Assembly: GCF_900109145.1 (NCBI RefSeq)
Contig: NZ_FNYY01000014.1
Location: 79,374-143,373, forward strand
Length of the DNA stretch: 64,000 nt
Reading direction: 5' to 3'
Source of the DNA: Marinovum algicola
Lineage (GTDB): Bacteria; Pseudomonadota; Alphaproteobacteria; Rhodobacterales; Rhodobacteraceae
Shown: positions 20,240-28,340 of the stretch, one piece after another
Layout of the letters: the number at the start of each line of letters is the position of its first letter
Position numbering within the stretch: the first letter of the stretch is position 1
Notes under the pieces: model-generated
The model's database searches: none
Told to the model about the DNA's origin: nothing
The model's input: only the letters and a program-made list of their open reading frames with translations
Made by a program: the position numbers and the translations under genes

Positions 20240-21055
20240 TCAGCGCAGCTTGTAGCCGCTGAAGCCGGTGACCGCGCTGATATCGAGGGTGACGGGCACG
20301 AAGCTGCCCGAGCCGACACCGCTGCTCAGGATCTGCAAGGCGGCATTGTTTGCGGTCAGGTCCGAGGTCGCGTCGGAAATGGCCACGTAGCGGGTGACCA
20401 GCTTCTCGACCTCGGCCGGATCCTTCAGGCTCTCGAGGTCGAGCTTTTCGGCGATGAATTCGGCCTGACGGTCGATATCCAGCGCCGCCACCGCGTCGGG
20501 CAGGCCGAGCACGGTGCGCACGAACTGCGAGATGTCGGAATCCTTGAGAATGTCGTAGGCGGTGTTGATGTCGGCGGCCTTGCGCCGGAAATCCAGTGCA
20601 ATGCCAAGGGCTTCGTTCTCGTCGGCCTTTTCGTTGACATATTGCGTGTCGATGAACTTGTCGACCATGCGGGTCTTCCAGTTGCCGAGCATGGTGTTGA
20701 TATTGCCGATGCCGTCGGTGCCAAAGCCCATGGTGGTGTAAAGCTCGGTGAACCGGCTGTCAGTCAGCTTGTTCACCAGCGCGTCTTCCTCTTCGATGTT
20801 GCTCTTGAGGATCTTTTCCATCATCGCCTTGCCGAAGATCTGATCTTCGAGGTCATGCGCCTTCATCACGAAGCTGTAGAGCTCGTAATCCGCCATCAGG
20901 TCGTCGACCGTCTCGACCGTCTCGATATTTTCCAGGAAATAGGCGATGGCGCGGGCGTTCTGCGGCGCGTCGCGCATCATTTCCTGTTCCTTGGTCTCGG
21001 TGGCATCCACCAGCCGCAGCGCCACATTGCCCGACATGCCGGCGACCGAGATCAT
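20240..21055 (-). CDS. DUF1217 family flagellar-locus protein
   Basis: 271 residues, mainly helical and acidic, with no signal peptide. Segments such as ARAIAYFLENIETVETVDDL, DYELYSFVMKAHDLEDQIFG and DKFIDTQYVNEKADENEA are typical of DUF1217, a family found near flbT/flaF in alphaproteobacteria and probably in the filament or its assembly. Its actual role is unknown. Linked to flbT by an ATGA overlap; its 3' end abuts fliG with no spacer. Confidence 0.8.
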   Translation of the reverse strand: MISVAGMSGNVALRLVDATETKEQEMMRDAPQNARAIAYFLENIETVETVDDLMADYELYSFVMKAHDLEDQIFGKAMMEKILKSNIEEEDALVNKLTDSRFTELYTTMGFGTDGIGNINTMLGNWKTRMVDKFIDTQYVNEKADENEALGIALDFRRKAADINTAYDILKDSDISQFVRTVLGLPDAVAALDIDRQAEFIAEKLDLESLKDPAEVEKLVTRYVAISDATSDLTANNAALQILSSGVGSGSFVPVTLDISAVTGFSGYKLR

Positions 21056-21456
21056 GCGCTCACCTCCTGCCGCGCGCCGAGGATCTCGGTCTCGCGTGCG
21101 AGCAAGGGCCGCAGGTTGCGCAGGGCGGTGAAATATTCGCCGCGACTGACGTTGTTGGCGGTCTCGAAGACATGGCCGCGCAGCTCGGCCCCGAAGGTGG
21201 TGGCCAGCACCGCCAGCCGCTTCTGCGCCGATTTGGCGGTCTTGTCGCGGGTTTCGGGATCGATCAGCGCGCTCTGGATCAGGAAATAGACCGCCGTTAC
21301 CGGCGTGGTCGCCGCCTCGGGGCCGAGCAGGTCGGTCTCGCGGATGATGTCGGCCCGTGTCTCGACCGTCAGCGTGCTCTTGCGGCCGCCGTTGCGCAAC
21401 ATGCAGCCGTTGACGATGATCCGTTCAAACGGCTTGAGCGTGAGATTGAGTGCCAT
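21052..21456 (-). CDS. flbT: Flagellin synthesis regulator FlbT
   Basis: 134 residues matching FlbT throughout (LNLTLKPFERIIVNGCMLRN, YFLIQSALIDPETR, YFTALRNLRPLLARE). In Caulobacter FlbT acts after transcription on flagellin mRNA to limit flagellin when the hook is unfinished. Its start overlaps the flaF 3' end by 32 bases, an unusually long overlap that would couple the two. Confidence 0.92.
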   Translation of the reverse strand: MALNLTLKPFERIIVNGCMLRNGGRKSTLTVETRADIIRETDLLGPEAATTPVTAVYFLIQSALIDPETRDKTAKSAQKRLAVLATTFGAELRGHVFETANNVSRGEYFTALRNLRPLLARETEILGARQEVSA

Positions 21457-21862
21457 CGGTTTCCAATGCCGTCGGTGCCGGGCGACGCCCCGAAAGACCG
21501 CCCAGGATGTTCTGATTGACGTCGATCAATGCTTGCAGCCCGTCGCCGCCGCCCAGCACTTCGCCGCAGGCCCGGTCGACCCAGAGCGACAGCGAAATCA
21601 GATTGGCCTTGAGTGCAGCGGGAAGCTGGTTGCCGGCGCCGGCAAGATCGCCCTGAAGGCGCGCCCAGAGCTGACGGTTTTCGGCGATGTCCGCGCGCAG
21701 GCCCCGCGCGAGGATATTGGCGCGTTCGGCCTTGTCTCCGGCCTTGGCCCAGGCCTCGAGATGCTGGCTCATGGCGCCGGTGATGCGGGCGAAGACCCGG
21801 GCTTCGATCTGCCGCGGGCTGGCGCTCTCGCGGATCGTGCTCTTGTATGCGTTGATGCTCAT
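21425..21862 (-). CDS. flaF: Flagellin biosynthesis regulator FlaF
   Basis: 145 residues; NAYKSTIRESASPRQIEARV and LWARLQGDLAGAGNQLP identify FlaF. FlaF works with FlbT and flagellin to couple flagellin synthesis to assembly. Start at 21862 (MSINAY) after AGAGGCAG. The C-terminal extension beyond the LIDVNQNILGGL segment runs into flbT and is longer than I expect for the family. Confidence 0.9.
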   Translation of the reverse strand: MSINAYKSTIRESASPRQIEARVFARITGAMSQHLEAWAKAGDKAERANILARGLRADIAENRQLWARLQGDLAGAGNQLPAALKANLISLSLWVDRACGEVLGGGDGLQALIDVNQNILGGLSGRRPAPTALETDGTQSHAQAV

Positions 21863-21938
21863 GTGCTGCTCTGCCTCTTTCCCCGTCGTTGCGGGGGGAT
21901 TTCTGGCCGGGCACGGCATGTCCGTCACTCCGGCGAAA

Positions 21939-21962
21939 GGGAGGCGCCGCCGGGCGCCTCCC
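21939..21962 (-). terminator. Intrinsic terminator after the flagellin gene
   Basis: A perfect 10-bp stem (GGGAGGCGCC / GGCGCCTCCC) with a 4-base loop lies 44 bases past the flagellin stop. On the minus strand it is followed by TTTCGCC, a short T run. It separates flagellin mRNA from flaF, or reduces read-through into it. Confidence 0.75.
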
Positions 21963-22005
21963 CGTTGTCAGATTTGCCGGGGCCCGGGGGCGCCCGCAAA
22001 TGCCG

Positions 22006-22950
22006 TTAGCGGAACAGCGACAGGATGTTCTGCGGCGCCTGGTTGGCGATCGACAGCGACTGGGTTGCCAGCTGCTGCTGCACCTGGAGCGCTTGCAGAC
22101 GCGCGGCCTCTTCTTCCATGTTGGCATCGATCATCGAGCCCACCGAACCGTCGATGTTGTCGACAACGGCTTGCAGGAAGGTCTGCTGGGTCTCGACCGA
22201 CTTTTCCGACTGGCCCAGCTTGGTGGCGATGTCGGTGACGCCGCTGAGGGTCGTCTCGGTGGTGGCCAGCACGCCGCTCAGGAAGGCGGCGCCGTTGGTC
22301 GCGTTGCTGGCGTTGGTGCCAAAGTTGGTCGCGATGGTCTTGAAGTCCGACACCAGGATGCCGAGGTCGTGGGTGCCCACGGTGATCGAGGTGGTGGCAT
22401 AGGTGCCGCCGGCCCGGCTGACGCCGGTCACGGTGTTGCGGTCGACGCCGACGGCGGTGTCGGTTTGCGCCGCCGCGGCGCTGAAGGTGCCGTTGGTGGC
22501 ATCCAGCGTGGCCGCGGTGACATCACCGTCCGAATAGGCGCCCGCGCCCAGCATGTCGTCGCCGTTGAAGGTCGACTGGCTCAGCGTGGTTTCCATCGAT
22601 TTGACCAGTTCGTTCAGGTCGTTCTCGATCTCGTCGAGACCGCTGGTCGCGCCCTGGGCAAAGGCCACGCGATCAAGGAATTCCTGCGCCAGATCCTGAA
22701 CGCTTTCGGCCCCGAGACGCGCGGTGGACACCGAGCTCTTGGTGATGGTCAGGCCTTCGTTGATCGAGGAATAGACCGAGCTGTCGCTCTTCATGGTTTC
22801 CGAGATCTGGAAATAGGCGGCGTTGTCCTTGCCCGATTCCACCTTGAGACCCGAGGAGATCCGGTTCTGGGTGCTGCCCAGGTCGTCGTTGATGTTGCGC
22901 AGGGTTGCGAGTGCAGCCATTGCGCTGCTGTTCGTATTGATTGAAGACAT
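22006..22950 (-). CDS. Flagellin
   Basis: 314 residues with conserved flagellin ends and a short variable centre. The N-terminus (MSSINTNSSAMAALATLRNI, RISSGLKVESGKDNAAYFQI) and C-terminus (LQVQQQLATQSLSIANQAPQ, then NILSLFR) form the D0/D1 domains. The short Thr/Ala-rich middle implies a thin, simple filament. Monocistronic: a candidate promoter lies upstream and a strong terminator downstream. The flaF-flbT pair follows in the same direction. Confidence 0.95.
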   Translation of the reverse strand: MSSINTNSSAMAALATLRNINDDLGSTQNRISSGLKVESGKDNAAYFQISETMKSDSSVYSSINEGLTITKSSVSTARLGAESVQDLAQEFLDRVAFAQGATSGLDEIENDLNELVKSMETTLSQSTFNGDDMLGAGAYSDGDVTAATLDATNGTFSAAAAQTDTAVGVDRNTVTGVSRAGGTYATTSITVGTHDLGILVSDFKTIATNFGTNASNATNGAAFLSGVLATTETTLSGVTDIATKLGQSEKSVETQQTFLQAVVDNIDGSVGSMIDANMEEEAARLQALQVQQQLATQSLSIANQAPQNILSLFR

Positions 22951-23038
22951 TTACTGCTCCGATTTTCTATCGTTGGTCTTCGTCTTTCTGACGAAAACGG
23001 CACTGCCGTGCGCCATGGGTAACACGGGTCCGGCCGAG

Positions 23039-23065
23039 CAGAAGGCCAAAAAAGCGTTTGTCTTA
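23039..23065 (-). promoter_or_regulatory. Weak sigma-28-like promoter for flagellin
   Basis: On the minus strand, TAAG (23065-23062) is 15 bases from GCCTTCTG (from 23046), a partial match to TAAA-N15-GCCGATAA. It is correctly placed about 95 bases upstream of the flagellin ATG. The -10 match is poor (GCC plus little else), so this is a candidate only. Confidence 0.25.
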
Positions 23066-23473
23066 AACCGATTGATCCAAACGTTGCGGTTGAGTCACAT
23101 CCCCGGTTTTTCGCGCACCACCCCGATCATAGAGCCCGCGAAGGCTCTGACGGTCGCGAATGCGGTCGATTTCCTGCGCTACGGCGCCTGTAGCCTCGGT
23201 CATGCGCTGCAAAAGCGACAGATCCGTCTGGATCAGCCCGTGCAGCTCCTCGAGCTTGCGGCGCAGGGCAACCGTCGCCGGTGCGCTGCCGGATAAAAAT
23301 TTTTCCTGATTTTCAAAGGCGGCCTCAATTTCGCCCAAAAGCTCTGTCTTGCGGGGATAGAGCTCTTCGACCCGGGCCAGCTGCCCCTGCCCGATCGCCG
23401 CGATCTCGTCGCGCAGCAGCCGGGCCAGCTGATCGACAAGTTGGGTGGCGCGGGCCGGTGTCATCTCGCTCAT
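23063..23473 (-). CDS. flgN: FlgN-like flagellar chaperone
   Basis: 136 residues, almost wholly helical, with heptad-like Leu spacing (LVDQLARLLRDEIAAIGQGQ, LARVEELYPRKTELLGEIE) and the KTELL core usual in FlgN-type chaperones of hook-junction proteins FlgK and FlgL. The C-terminus ends in a basic flexible tail. Identification rests on fold pattern and on position after flgJ, overlapping by four bases. Confidence 0.65.
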   Translation of the reverse strand: MSEMTPARATQLVDQLARLLRDEIAAIGQGQLARVEELYPRKTELLGEIEAAFENQEKFLSGSAPATVALRRKLEELHGLIQTDLSLLQRMTEATGAVAQEIDRIRDRQSLRGLYDRGGARKTGDVTQPQRLDQSV

Positions 23474-23793
23474 CCGCCCTGCTCCTGCTCTGCCTTGGTC
23501 TGGGCATAGGCCTCGAGCGCGCCGCGCAGGCTGGCGGTGATGCCGGCGCCGCCCTGTTCGGCGATCTGCCGGCCAAAGGCCTCGGCCATGAAGGAGCGCC
23601 AGTGTTCCTCTGCCTGGCCGCCGCCGAAATCGCCGATATCGACCTGTGCCAGCATCTCGTCGACCATCTGGCTCAGAAACATCGCCTCGAACTCGCGCGC
23701 CGCCGATTGCGCCGCGTCGGGCGCGGCCTTGCCCGGCTCGGCCGCCTGCGCGCCGGTGACCTGAAGCGCCGCCATATTGGTAGCAATGTCCAT
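23470..23793 (-). CDS. flgJ: Rod-binding protein FlgJ (N-terminal domain only)
   Basis: 107 residues that match the rod-binding domain of FlgJ (ARQFEAMFLSQMVDEM-like segment: AAREFEAMFLSQMVDEMLA). The muramidase domain present in enteric FlgJ is absent, as is normal in alphaproteobacteria; the wall-opening role is probably taken by the SltF-like protein at 47277-48077. Between flgI and flgN. Confidence 0.85.
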   Translation of the reverse strand: MDIATNMAALQVTGAQAAEPGKAAPDAAQSAAREFEAMFLSQMVDEMLAQVDIGDFGGGQAEEHWRSFMAEAFGRQIAEQGGAGITASLRGALEAYAQTKAEQEQGG

Positions 23794-23802
23794 GTGGCCT
23801 CC

Positions 23803-24915
23803 TCAGATGATTTCCAGATCGGCATGCAGCGCGCCGGCGGCCTTGATGGCCTGAAGGATCGAAATGGTCTGCGTCGCCGTCAGGCCGATGGCATTGAGCG
23901 CATCGACCAGCCGTTGCAGGCTGACATCGGCGCCCTCGAGAATGGTGAAATGGGTTTCGGTCTCTTCGACCTCGACCGAGGTTCGGGGCACCACCACCGT
24001 GGTGCCGCCAATGGTCACCGGGTTGGGCTGGCTGACCTGCGGATCCTCGCGCACCATCACGGTCAGCCCGCCCTGGCTGACGGCGACACGCGCAATGCGC
24101 ACATTGGCCCCGATCACGATGGTGCCGGAGCGCGCGTCGATCACCACCTTGGCGGTGCTGTCGGGGGTGACCAGCAGGTTTTCGACGTCGGCCAGCACGC
24201 CGGGCACATCCAGCTTGTCGGCGCTTCCCAGAGCGATTTCCACCGTCGCCGGATCGAGCACCCGCGCGGCATTCCCACCCAGTCGCGCCTCGATCACCTC
24301 TTCGACGCGGGCCGCGGTGGTGAAATCGGGGTTGCGCAGGTTGAGCCGGATGTTGCGCAGCGAGGTCAGCTCGAATTCGATCTCGTTCTCGACGGTGGCG
24401 CCGTTCTCGATCCGCGCTACCGTCGGCACGCCCTCGACCACCGAGGCCGCCTGCCCCTGCGCCGCCCAGCCGGCCACCGCGATCGGCCCCTGCGCCACCG
24501 CATAGACCTCGCCATCGGCACCGGTCAGCGGCGTCACGATCAGGGTGCCGCCGCGCAGCGACGAGGCATCGCCCAGCGACGAGACCACCACATCGATCGG
24601 CGAGCCGCGCCGGGCAAAGGGCGGCAGCATCGCGGTGACCATGACAGCGGCGGTATTGGCGGTCTTGATGCTGTCTTCCGACAGGTTGCCGACCCCCAGC
24701 CGTTCAAGCATCGCCTCGATGCTTTTCTCGGTGAAGGGGCTGTTGCGCAGGGTGTCGCCGGTGCCGTTGAGCCCGACCACGAGGCCATAACCCACCAGTT
24801 GGTTCTCGCGCACGCCTTCGAAGGTGGCGATATCCTTGATCCGCACCTCGGCCCAGCCCGGCAGGGCCGGCAAGAGCGCGGTGGCAAGGGCGGCAAAGAG
24901 GGCGGCGATACGCAT
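23803..24915 (-). CDS. flgI: Flagellar P-ring protein FlgI
   Basis: 370 residues. The ATG at 24915 is chosen since it begins a signal peptide (MRIAALFAALATALLPALPG, then WA), whereas an upstream in-frame ATG at 25014 would extend into the AT-rich regulatory region. The mature sequence is typical FlgI: RIKDIATFEGVRENQLVGYG, LNGTGDTL, NTAAVMVTAMLPPFARRG, LLQTPLTGADG-like VTPLTGADG. It forms the periplasmic P ring and leads the flgI-flgJ-flgN unit. Confidence 0.95.
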   Translation of the reverse strand: MRIAALFAALATALLPALPGWAEVRIKDIATFEGVRENQLVGYGLVVGLNGTGDTLRNSPFTEKSIEAMLERLGVGNLSEDSIKTANTAAVMVTAMLPPFARRGSPIDVVVSSLGDASSLRGGTLIVTPLTGADGEVYAVAQGPIAVAGWAAQGQAASVVEGVPTVARIENGATVENEIEFELTSLRNIRLNLRNPDFTTAARVEEVIEARLGGNAARVLDPATVEIALGSADKLDVPGVLADVENLLVTPDSTAKVVIDARSGTIVIGANVRIARVAVSQGGLTVMVREDPQVSQPNPVTIGGTTVVVPRTSVEVEETETHFTILEGADVSLQRLVDALNAIGLTATQTISILQAIKAAGALHADLEII

Positions 24916-24995
24916 GACGCTCCGAAACTGGCTGGCCCGGGCCGCTCGGGACCCATTGCCAAGAGTAAACATCGGAGCGAAGAAAATCGCAATGT

Positions 24996-25077
24996 TTAAT
25001 TCTTGATTAACCATTCTATTCTTGTGTTATGCTTGACCGCACCACAGGTTTTGCGCATTGTATGCTTGTCAAAGCAT
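24996..25077. promoter_or_regulatory. CtrA-type box and CTATTCTTG element between flgI and the OmpR-fold regulator
   Basis: TTAA-TTCTTGA-TTAAC at 24996-25011 exactly fits the CtrA consensus TTAA-N7-TTAAC. CTATTCTTG follows at 25016-25024, then TATGCTTG at 25028-25035 and again at 25061-25068, the latter inside a perfect hairpin ATGCTT-GTCA-AAGCAT (25062-25077). The region separates flgI (minus) from the regulator gene (plus), so the elements could serve either. CtrA control is inference from the motif. Confidence 0.6.
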
Positions 25078-25107
25078 GGCGAAGTCAAAAATCGGTCAGG
25101 GGGCGTG

Positions 25108-25863
25108 GTGCATATCTACCTTTACGACGCGCGAACGAACGCCCTCGGCGGTCTGTTGTTCGGTCTCGCCGATGCGGATTGGCAGCCAGTGACGGTGACC
25201 GACGACTTCTTCGAACGTCAGCTCGACCTGCTCGCGCCCGAGGGCTGTGCCGACCGGCCGGTGCTGATGTGGGCCCATTCCCGCGCCGTCAAGCATATCG
25301 CCCGCCTGCGCCGGGCCGGATGCTGCAACCCGGTGCTGGTGCTGCGCGGCACGCGCGACCCGGAAGCGGCGATGGAAACCCTCGATGCCGGCGCCGACGA
25401 CGATATCGTCGGCCCGCTGACCGGCCATGAGCTGCGCGCCCGGGTCAATGCCATCACCCGGCGGTTCCACGGCCATGCGGCGGCCTCGATCAATGTCGGC
25501 GATGTGACCGCGTTTTTCGACGGCCGCGACCCGGAAGTCGCCGGCCAGCCGATGAAGCTCTCGCAGCGCGAGTTGGCGATCTTTCAGCAGATCGCCCTGG
25601 CGGCGCCACGGGTGGTGTCGAAATCGCGGATCTACGATGCGGTCTACGGCATGGCCGACGATCAGCCCTTCGACAAGGTGATCGACGTCTACATCCACCG
25701 CATCCGGCGCAAGATCGAAGAGATGTCGCCGCTGGGCGATCCGCATATCCGCACCCTGCGCGGCCGCGGCTACAAGCTCGACCCGGCGGAGTCCGACGAG
25801 ACGACCGCCCCGCTGCCGCCGCGCGGATCAACCCATGTAGTTCAGAAAGCTCAGCTGGGATAG
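25108..25863 (+). CDS. OmpR-fold transcriptional regulator without a phospho-acceptor Asp (FtcR/Rem-like)
   Basis: 251 residues from GTG at 25108 (GTG at 25105 also possible), just behind AGGGGG; a longer upstream ATG would start inside the regulatory region. The first half has a receiver-like fold, but the beta-3 strand reads PVLMWAHS with no Asp to phosphorylate. The second half is a good winged helix (LSQRELAIFQQIALAAPRVV, KVIDVYIHRIRRKIEE, RTLRGRGYKL). Orphan regulators of this type (FtcR, Rem) activate flagellar genes in other alphaproteobacteria. Its 3' end overlaps the convergent flgL 3' end by 36 bases. Confidence 0.8.
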   Translation: MHIYLYDARTNALGGLLFGLADADWQPVTVTDDFFERQLDLLAPEGCADRPVLMWAHSRAVKHIARLRRAGCCNPVLVLRGTRDPEAAMETLDAGADDDIVGPLTGHELRARVNAITRRFHGHAAASINVGDVTAFFDGRDPEVAGQPMKLSQRELAIFQQIALAAPRVVSKSRIYDAVYGMADDQPFDKVIDVYIHRIRRKIEEMSPLGDPHIRTLRGRGYKLDPAESDETTAPLPPRGSTHVVQKAQLG

Positions 25864-26874
25864 CCGCGCGGTCACCGCATAGCTGGCCTGAAGCTGGGTT
25901 TCCAGCGCGGTGATCTCGGTCGCCGCCTGATAGCTGTCGACGCCAATCAGATCGCTCACCCGCGTGGAATAGACCAGTGCGCGGTCCTGCATCCGGGTGT
26001 TGGCGGCGTCGATCCGGGCCGAACCGGCGTCCAGCCGGACCTGGCTGTCAAGCAGGCCCTCCATGCCCGAGGCCAGCCGCGCGGTGGCGGCGCCGACCCA
26101 GTCGGCATAGGCGGAGGGATCACTGATCTCCTGCGCATCGGTGGCCGCCAGCATGGCAAGCCCCTGAAGCACATCGCGAAATGCCGGATCATTGGCCTGC
26201 ACGTCAAGCCGCAGGGTTTCGCCGTCGCCGATATTGACGGTGACGGCGCTGCCGCCGCCGGTGTCAAACAGCGCGTCAAAGCTGCCGTCGGCATTGTCGA
26301 ACAGCGCATCCATCTCGGCGATCCGGGCGGTAACTTCGACACCGGTCCCCATCCCCTGGGCCAGAAGCGCGCCGATTGCCGCGCCGGGGGTCTCGCCGCT
26401 GCTGGTGCTGGTCTGATCCCAGGGGGTCAGCGACCGGGTGTCGCTGGCGCTGCCGGAAAACAGCGCCAGCCCGGCGTGGGTCGCATTGGCCTGGCCGATC
26501 AGCGCATCGAGCGCGACCCGCGCCTGAAGCTGCAAGCCGCTGCCGGTGGAGCCGCCGACAGTGCTGTTGGCCACCGCCAGATCGAACGCCGGCTGCACGC
26601 TCTCGCGGATGGTGCCAAGGGCGCGGCTCATGCTGTCGAACCGACCGCCCAGCAGGGTGTTGGCGGTGACCTGGGCCGCGTCGCGGTCGAGCGCGGCATT
26701 CAGCGCCAGCGCCTCCGAGGCGCTGGCGCCGAGCGAGGCGTAGATGTCGCTCTGGACGCCGGTGGCCAGCTCCTGCTCGGCCTGGGCAAGACGGTTTTGC
26801 AGCTCGGCATTGGTATTGCGGCGCAGCAGGTTGCTGTAGAGCGTCGAGGGGCCGTTTGTCATGTTGTAGATCAT
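25828..26874 (-). CDS. flgL: Hook-filament junction protein FlgL
   Basis: 348 residues with flagellin-like coiled-coil ends: NGPSTLYSNLLRRNTNAELQ at the start, with ELATGVQSDIYASLG, and a C-terminal EITALETQLQASYAVTARLS helix. FlgL is HAP3, the last junction protein before the filament. It starts 11 bases after flgK. The C-terminal codons overlap the convergent regulator gene. Confidence 0.85.
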   Translation of the reverse strand: MIYNMTNGPSTLYSNLLRRNTNAELQNRLAQAEQELATGVQSDIYASLGASASEALALNAALDRDAAQVTANTLLGGRFDSMSRALGTIRESVQPAFDLAVANSTVGGSTGSGLQLQARVALDALIGQANATHAGLALFSGSASDTRSLTPWDQTSTSSGETPGAAIGALLAQGMGTGVEVTARIAEMDALFDNADGSFDALFDTGGGSAVTVNIGDGETLRLDVQANDPAFRDVLQGLAMLAATDAQEISDPSAYADWVGAATARLASGMEGLLDSQVRLDAGSARIDAANTRMQDRALVYSTRVSDLIGVDSYQAATEITALETQLQASYAVTARLSQLSFLNYMG

Positions 26875-26885
26875 CTGTGCATTCC

Positions 26886-28295
26886 TCAGGCGGCGCCGAG
26901 CAGGGTGTCGATCATCTCCGACGCGACGGTCAGGACCCGGGCGTTGGCGGCATAGGATTGCTGGATCGCGGTGAGCTGTTGCAGCTCGTCGTCGATGTTG
27001 ACGCCGGCAAAGGCCATGCGGCTGGATTGCACCGCCACCGCCCCGGCGGCCAGCGATTCCGCCGCCGATCCGGCGCTGGCGCGGGTGGCGTTCTGGCCGG
27101 CGATCAGCGCGGCGACATACTCCGGCAGCCGGTCGCTGCCACCGAGGCCCGCCGCCGCGTCAAACGCAGTTGTCGCATCGAGCGTGTCGACAAAATCGAG
27201 GATCAGGCTGTTGTCGCCCGAGGTGCCCGGCGCGGTGGCCCCCATGCCGTCGCGGATCCGCCAATAGCCGCCGCCGGCCTCGGGCAGCACCGCCGGGTTC
27301 ACCGCGATGCGCGCGGCCAGGCCGGGCGCGGCCGGATCCGCCAGCGCCGCGCCGGCATCGGTGAACAGCCCCGCCTCGCCCGGTGCCAGGCTGGGATCGG
27401 CCCCGGCCATGCCCTCGATCAGCGCGCGGGCGACCTCGTCAAGCTGGGCCTGCATCTCGGGCAAGGTCTCGGAATAAAGCGTGATCCGGCCGGCCAGGGC
27501 GCCTTCGGAAATGCCGCGCACACCGGTCTTGCCCGGCGTGATCTCGATCTCGCCGGCATACAGCGTGCCGGTCGTGGGTTCGAACCGCAGCGGCTGCCGC
27601 AGATTGTCCGACAGCAATGCGGTGCCGCCGGTGGTGAACAGCGCCACCTGGCCATCCGTGTCCTTGCGCAGGGTGAAGTCGGTGACCTCGGCCAGCGCAT
27701 CGAGTTCGGCGGTGATCTGGTCTTCCAGCGCCAACCGCGCCTCGCCCTCGAGCCCGCCGGCAATCCGCTCGTTCAGCCCTTGCAGCCGCGTCAGGCTGGC
27801 GTTCAACGCGTCCACATCGGCGCCGATCGCGGCGGCGGTGTCCTTGGCGGTGTCGGCCAGCGCGCGACCGGCGCGGTTCAGCGCCAGCGCCAGCCCCTGG
27901 GCACCATCGACCGCGCTGCGTTGCAGGCTGGCATCCGAGGGCGCGACCGACACGAGGTCAAGCGCGTTCTGGAATTCGGTCAGCCGGGTCAGGATGGTGT
28001 CGCTGCTCTCGCTGTCGCCGAGGATCGCGGTATAGGGCGACAGGCCCGTGGCCATAGCGTCCTGGGTCGCGGTGCGCGACACCTCGTTGCGATACATCGC
28101 ATCGAGCGAGCTGTCGACGGCACGGGCGATCGTCGACACCCCCGGCACGCCCTGCGGATCGGTGGTGACCGCAAGATCGCGGCGGGCATAGCTGGCATTG
28201 CCGGCGTTGGCGATATTGCCCGACACGGTTTCGGCCCAGCGCGAGGTGGTTGTCAGCCCGGCGCCGGCGACGCTGAGCGCGGAAGTCAGGCTCAT
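26886..28295 (-). CDS. flgK: Hook-filament junction protein FlgK
   Basis: 469 residues. The N-terminus (LTSALSVAGAGLTTTSRWAE, NIANAGNASYARRDLA) and C-terminus (VNIDDELQQLTAIQQSYAAN, ARVLTVASEMIDTLL) are typical of HAP1; the middle is variable. It joins hook to junction and filament. With flgE upstream and flgL downstream it forms a flgE-flgK-flgL run, the flgE-flgK gap being 45 bases. Confidence 0.92.
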   Translation of the reverse strand: MSLTSALSVAGAGLTTTSRWAETVSGNIANAGNASYARRDLAVTTDPQGVPGVSTIARAVDSSLDAMYRNEVSRTATQDAMATGLSPYTAILGDSESSDTILTRLTEFQNALDLVSVAPSDASLQRSAVDGAQGLALALNRAGRALADTAKDTAAAIGADVDALNASLTRLQGLNERIAGGLEGEARLALEDQITAELDALAEVTDFTLRKDTDGQVALFTTGGTALLSDNLRQPLRFEPTTGTLYAGEIEITPGKTGVRGISEGALAGRITLYSETLPEMQAQLDEVARALIEGMAGADPSLAPGEAGLFTDAGAALADPAAPGLAARIAVNPAVLPEAGGGYWRIRDGMGATAPGTSGDNSLILDFVDTLDATTAFDAAAGLGGSDRLPEYVAALIAGQNATRASAGSAAESLAAGAVAVQSSRMAFAGVNIDDELQQLTAIQQSYAANARVLTVASEMIDTLLGAA

Positions 28296-28340
28296 GGCGT
28301 TCTCCTGTCAGGCCGACGCATTGATTGCCGCTCTGGCCGG

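Noticed and set aside
22951..23060. Sigma-54 promoter for flagellin
   Set aside because: GG and GC dinucleotides are present but not with the TGGC-N9-TTGC arrangement; only a weak sigma-28-like pattern remains.
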